This document shows positions 59,596-64,000 of a stretch of 64,000 bases of DNA, piece after piece (within the stretch, counting starts at the first letter, position 1; the number at the start of each line of letters is the position of its first letter). The notes below the pieces were generated by a model. That model searched no databases. It had not been told where the DNA came from and was given only the letters and a program-made list of their open reading frames with translations. The position numbers and the translations under genes were made by a program. This DNA comes from Hirsutella rhossiliensis (taxonomy: Eukaryota > Ascomycota > Sordariomycetes > Hypocreales > Ophiocordycipitaceae), in NCBI RefSeq assembly GCF_020360975.1, contig NW_025408667.1:7626001-7690000 (forward strand), in the 5' to 3' direction.

Positions 59596-60656
59596 CGGCT
59601 CCGTTCCGGCCGCGTCTTGTCCAAGACTTGCGGGATAGGCTCGATTCACGGACCTCCGAGGCAGCGGCTGACGCCGGCAATTGTCTGGCCGCGGTATTCT
59701 TATTTTCCTAAGCCGCCTTATGGGCAGGGGATGCAGCGGGGCTCAGGACGCCGTGCCAGGAGGCTTTTCCGTCAGGTGTGGATTGGGCGCTGAGCGACCT
59801 CCGTCTGTCACCGCCTTTTGTGCTGCAACCACACGGCACACCCGCCCTGGAGAACCGCCAAGACACCGTCTCGCATCTCTCACGACGTCACGAGACGACC
59901 CTTCATATCTTCTCGTCCGCCCTCTTCACGATTTTCGGTCGGCATTTATCGTCACTTTCCTTGGGTCCTGGTATCTGGCAAGCGAAACATTGGCTCTCCC
60001 ATTTCTCTCTCCACCTCCCTTTACGCGCTCTTTCGCTCGCTCTCTCTCTCTTTATCACTCGTTCTTGTACCGGCGAGTCAGCGAACTGCTTTGCGATGAT
60101 GCATCTTTACTCTTTGTATTAATACGACCGGCGATTGCCCGGCGGGCAAGTGGAGACAAGCAGCGAAGACGTAGGTTAATTCGTTTGCATATGTTGTCTC
60201 AGTTGGTCGTTTGTCGACGCATCTCCGGGCAAAGGGAAAAGGTGTACGGCAGGGCTTCTTGGAAAAAGGACTGGAGGGGCTGTTGGCATTAATGACGGCA
60301 TTGGCTACTTGGAATCCCTATGCGTGGCGGCGAGGCTTGAGTCTTGAGAAGTAACTGAGATTATATGCCGTCCCAAAGCGCTTCTTGACATCCTTTGTTG
60401 CCTTCTATACAATTCCCATGCTGATGCAGTGCCGGTGATACAATGCCAACTCCTGTCAATGACTATACATGATCCCTGCACATTGTTGCCCCAATCGCCT
60501 CCGAGTCCTTTCTCTTGATTTAGAACTTGCCGAGCAGCTCACATCCTATTTCTTTGTTGCCCTTTCCTTTTACACCAACACTTGTTAAGCGGCTTGAACA
60601 TCCCTCCTTGTTGTCCGTTCTTCCAACACTCGCCAAGCACCTTCCAAGTGTCCTTC
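59596..60656. other. Intergenic region between convergent RHO2 and mL40 genes
   Basis: No gene supported; 3' regions of both genes, with T/C-rich patches around 60000-60100. Confidence 0.55.
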
Positions 60657-61229
60657 CTACCTCTTCCACTCGTGATTCCATGCATTCTTGGCCGGCGAGT
60701 CCGTCTGGAACCTCGCGTACTCGATCGGCACTCCGTTGAGTCCGTAGATGCCCTTCTTCTCCATGGCAACGCGGTACAGGTAGCCCTCGCCCCTGTTGCC
60801 CGGCCCTCCGGTCTTGCGCAGCTCTTCGCAGGCGTTGAACATGCCGGCGTGCATGCGGCTGCGCTCCTTGTCGAGAGCCTCGTGCTGCTGGCGGCGGAAG
60901 AGCTGCCAGGCGCGGTGGATGGTCCAGTGGCGCAGGTAGCGCAGGCGGGCCATGCGCAGGGGGGGCGGCGCGGGGGAGAACATGTTTTGCTTCAGGACCT
61001 TGATGCGCGCGTGGTTTTCCGACCGCATGGCCTGGCCTTTGCGACGCTTGGAGCTGGCGTCCTTTGTGGGTGCCGACTTGGCACCTCCAGCACTGACCTT
61101 GGCCCGTTTGGGCTGCTTCCTCTCGAGAATAGAGGCTGTTGTTGAGAAGAGGCGGGAAGTCAGGGGAGCCAGACGAGCGAGGACCGGCTGGCGGCCAAGC
61201 ATGCCGCGGAGCGAGAATGTCGAAGCCAT
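60657..61229 (-). CDS. MRPL28: Mitochondrial large ribosomal subunit protein mL40
   Basis: Structural protein of the mitochondrial 54S subunit (yeast Mrpl28). Intronless, 190 aa. An N-terminal presequence rich in Arg/Ser/Leu without acidic residues (MASTFSLRGMLGRQPVLARL) is followed by a basic segment. The family signature RMARLRYLRHWTIHRAWQLF lies at about residues 94-115, and the end is PIEYARFQTDSPAKNAWNHE. The frame is open upstream to 61322, but the ATG at 61229 gives the presequence and is preferred. It starts only 89 nt downstream of the stop codon of the next gene on the same strand, so its promoter must be very short or overlap that gene. Confidence 0.92.
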   Translation of the reverse strand: MASTFSLRGMLGRQPVLARLAPLTSRLFSTTASILERKQPKRAKVSAGGAKSAPTKDASSKRRKGQAMRSENHARIKVLKQNMFSPAPPPLRMARLRYLRHWTIHRAWQLFRRQQHEALDKERSRMHAGMFNACEELRKTGGPGNRGEGYLYRVAMEKKGIYGLNGVPIEYARFQTDSPAKNAWNHEWKR

Positions 61230-61318
61230 AGTTAAGTTAGAAGAATCCTGGAGGGGTGGGGGCAAGGGCCTGTTCTGAAGCGATGGCGATATTTCGTCCC
61301 GAAAAGCTCCTACACGCT

Positions 61319-63185
61319 TCACACTCCAGGGCCGCGAGGGGACCGACGCGTGCCGTTGACGGGCTGCAGAGGCTGGCGTTTGGGGGGACTGCGGCCGTTG
61401 TCACTGTTCGCTAGAGACTTCTTTCGCTTCGGACCCGAGGTCTGGTTTTCCGCTTCGTCAGCGGATTGGGGCTCGGGGAGGCTGCGAGGTGCTCGCTCTG
61501 CCACTCCGTTCTTTGGCACCGCGTGGTTGCCTGCAGCGGGACACGATGTACGAGCTCGCTTCGCGAGGCGCTCGACCTCGATCTCGTTCTTGTCTTCGCA
61601 GTAGGTGTAGTCTTTGTCGTCGGGGTCGTCGGTGCAAGAGTCTTCAGAATCGTCTTCGAAGTCTTGGGGAACGGTCTCTTCCGGATCCGAATGGCGGGCC
61701 GTCTCGAGCTCGGGCTCGTCCTTGGCCCAGCCAAACTGCCGGAGCCACTGCGAGAGCTCGAGCTGGGCGGACACGTCTCGGCACGCGTAGCGTCGGCTCG
61801 GGTGCAAAGGGTCGGATCTGAATCGCGGTGCGAGGTAGAATTCGTGGATGTACTGCAATTGGCGAGGAAACTGTTAGCTTCTTTTCTGTCGTGAGAGTCG
61901 TGGCGGATGGAGTTCGGATAAAGAAAAGCCCGACAAGGCCTCTCACTCCACCCCCCACCACCCACCACCACCCACCACCACCAAGGGACCTTTCATCACT
62001 TACCTCGGTGCCAGGGACCTCGAGGACGAGCAAGTGCTCGAAATCCTTCTTGTGCAGCAGCTCGTGGAACGCTCTCCTTGCGATGCGGATGTATTCGATT
62101 TCAAGCATCTCGCAGAGCCTCCAGCCGGTCGACTTTTCCAACACCAAAACGACGGCCATCCACTCGTGGAGCAACGTCTCGGCCCCGATGGCGGCCACTT
62201 TCCCGAGCACGTGCACAAACTCCGAGACCTTTGCGCTGCGTCGGAGCCTCTCCCGCATCTCGTCGGGCGCTCTGCCGTCTTTCTCGGCGAACTCGTTCGT
62301 CCACAGCTCGAGGAGCCGGCCGAGGTCGGCCCGCGAGGAAGTTGAGTCGAGGGCGGCAAGCTCCCGCAGCTGCTGGCCGAGGGGCTCGTCGTTGCCGCCG
62401 GCCCGGTGAAAGCCGACGAGGCTGACAATCATTTTGGCGATGGCTGGCACCAAGACCTGCAGCCGGGCAGTGTACTCTTTGACCGGCCGCGGGACCTGGC
62501 CGCAGTATGTAAGTCGTTTCGGCAGGTCCTCCGGGCCGTACGCCAGGATCGAATGCCAGCCCGGATGTCTCCACGGCTCCCACGCCATTTCGGGCCCTTT
62601 ATCTGTCGGTACAGTCGCTTCCAGGTCGTTTGTGTCGTCTTCATCTCTGTATTGGAAGATGTAATCGCCGCCTTGGTGGCCGAGGTAGTACCTTGGGTCG
62701 AACAAAGTTGAGGAGACCGCCATCTCCTTGGTATCCTCGTCGGCCCAATCGCCAATCCGGACTCTCTTTGGGGAGAAGACCCGTGGCCACCACTCGGCCT
62801 CTCGACGCGCGTGTCGGTCGTCCAACGCCTTTTTCTCCGCCCATTCCAGCTGGACCGCGTCCGCCAAGTCCATGATTTCCTGCACCTTGGCCGTGTGTGG
62901 TTCAAGCCGGTCCGCACTACGCCGCATCAAGAGGCTCCACCGTTCTTTTTCTCGGACAATTTCTTCCTGCGCCGCCATTCGGGATTCGTGACTAGCCGCC
63001 AGACGCGCGAGGATGGGACCGTATCTGTCCTGCTCCGTTCGGTGGTTGCTGTCGTCCCAGGCGTCTTCAAATCCGTGCTGGGTAATGTACTGTTTCCAGG
63101 ACTCTTCATTGCTCCCTTCACCACTGCCGTACAACTCGTGGCCTGACGCTTCCATCGCGCGTGCGCACTTGGTGCAAGTTTCCAT
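61319..63185 (-). CDS. Hypothetical protein with acidic/basic C-terminal tail
   Basis: Two exons on the minus strand, 63185-62004 and 61852-61319, give 571 aa. The 151-nt intron (GTAAGT...CAG) contains a CCACCA-rich low-complexity run. The N-terminus starts METCTKCARAM, a CxxC pair. The rest of exon 1 is mainly helical, with WPRVFSPKRVRIGDWADEDT and a region (LLHEWMAVVLVLEKSTGWRL) without known motifs. The end of exon 2 has an acidic stretch (DFEDDSEDSCTDDPDDKD) followed by a basic patch (KRARTSC...KRKKSLANS), suggesting nuclear localisation. No family was recognised. The start is the first ATG after an in-frame stop. Confidence 0.72.
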
Positions 63186-64000
63186 CGGTGCTGCGTGGTC
63201 GTTCAGGACGGCAACCTTTGCAAACGGGAGAGCAAGTCTCGAGTTGGACAATATTCGGGGGCGTCAGTGACGCTTAACTCGAGATGATGCAACTTCCGCC
63301 AAAATGGAAGCGGATGCTTATAGCAAAAGGTAGGTGGGCCGCCTCGTTACCGGGAAGCTGCTGGCTGTTCGCGGTGCCAAGCACCGCGTCGCGGTTCGTT
63401 GGCTTTGGACAGAGGGCTCTTTGATTTCGTTCCGACACCAGTTCGAGTACGACTGGCTCAACCTGCAAAGTCTCGTGCGAAATGGGGATACGCCGGTGCG
63501 ATGATCCGACTTTTTGGTCTCGTGCGTTTGGTGAGCGTCCAGATGTCGGCTGATGAGGGACAGCAGGAGAACCCTCGACCATGACAGCAGGAAACCGGGT
63601 TTACATATACCAAAATGTGGCGTCATGGGATCAGCCTGGGGGACTAGCGAGGGCGTTGCTTCAAAGAGTTATAGAGGCAGCGAACTCTATCCTCCAGGCT
63701 TCCAAACCAAGCATAGAGCTAGCAGCCTTGCGCTGCTGCTACACAGTCCCGGTCTGCATGAAAAACTATGGCTCAAAGGTAAATCAAGGTCATGGGCGGC
63801 TTATTTGGTTGCCCGGAAGCCAACTCGCGCAGGCGTGGCTTGTTCCACTCCAGCCAAGCATCCTGTGCGTATAGACTTCCCCTCGACTCCCTCTCGGCAA
63901 AGTTGGTTTTTTTGCTCTTTCGCTTTTTCACAAACAGGATCCTCTCGCGCCCAAACCCTGTTTGCAGAAAGAGTCGATATCCTGCGATGTTACGGGCCCA
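63186..64000. other. Terminal intergenic region
   Basis: No gene supported. Short open frames near 63581-63874 have no recognisable features and end within the window. Confidence 0.5.

Noticed and set aside
63581..63874. 97-aa plus-strand open frame at the right end
   Set aside because: No domain, no splice context, and atypical composition; likely chance.

Overview
This window looks like nuclear chromosomal DNA of a filamentous ascomycete, most likely a sordariomycete and perhaps Hypocreales (inference). The support is short introns of about 50-150 nt with GTAAGT-type donors and CAG acceptors, GC-rich coding sequence, pyrimidine-rich leaders, and fungal genes such as ILV2, NST1, RHO2, TMA20 and mitochondrial mL40. 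No rRNA, tRNA or CRISPR array was found.

Left part (1-26.3 kb): two paralogous C2H2 zinc-finger proteins (3793-5575 and 14850-16689) share exon structure and are separated by 9.3 kb without a convincing gene. Acetolactate synthase (ILV2) follows, with candidate CPC1/GCN4 sites upstream. Then come a Cys-rich single-pass membrane protein and a DHA2-type MFS transporter on the minus strand.

Middle part (26.3-51 kb) is accessory-like. It has a 3.0-kb Mutator-like (MULE) transposon with terminal inverted repeats, target-site duplication and a frame-broken transposase, inserted about 0.3 kb upstream of a GPI-type cutinase/CE5 esterase gene. Next are an APH-like kinase gene broken by one base, an AT-rich block, a nucleotidyltransferase-like gene, a secreted protein built of acidic repeats, TMA20 and a small I78-type protease inhibitor. 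Between AT-rich tracts near 44 kb and 50 kb sit a 2-oxoglutarate oxygenase, a 1.19-kb TA-flanked inverted-repeat element, a small four-exon gene resembling the Tse2 ADP-ribosyltransferase toxin family, and a convergent unknown gene.

Right part (51-64 kb) returns to a conserved block: a second small single-pass membrane protein, NST1, the Rho-type GTPase RHO2 (with a 6-nt microexon), mitochondrial ribosomal protein mL40 and a two-exon hypothetical protein.

The strongest leads are the Tse2-like gene and its convergent neighbour inside an AT-rich-bounded island, the secreted LKARQ-repeat protein, the MULE with a tandemly duplicated left end, and the paralogous zinc-finger pair with a conserved intron. 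Exon coordinates come from reading splice consensus and frame by eye; no transcript data or database search was available.
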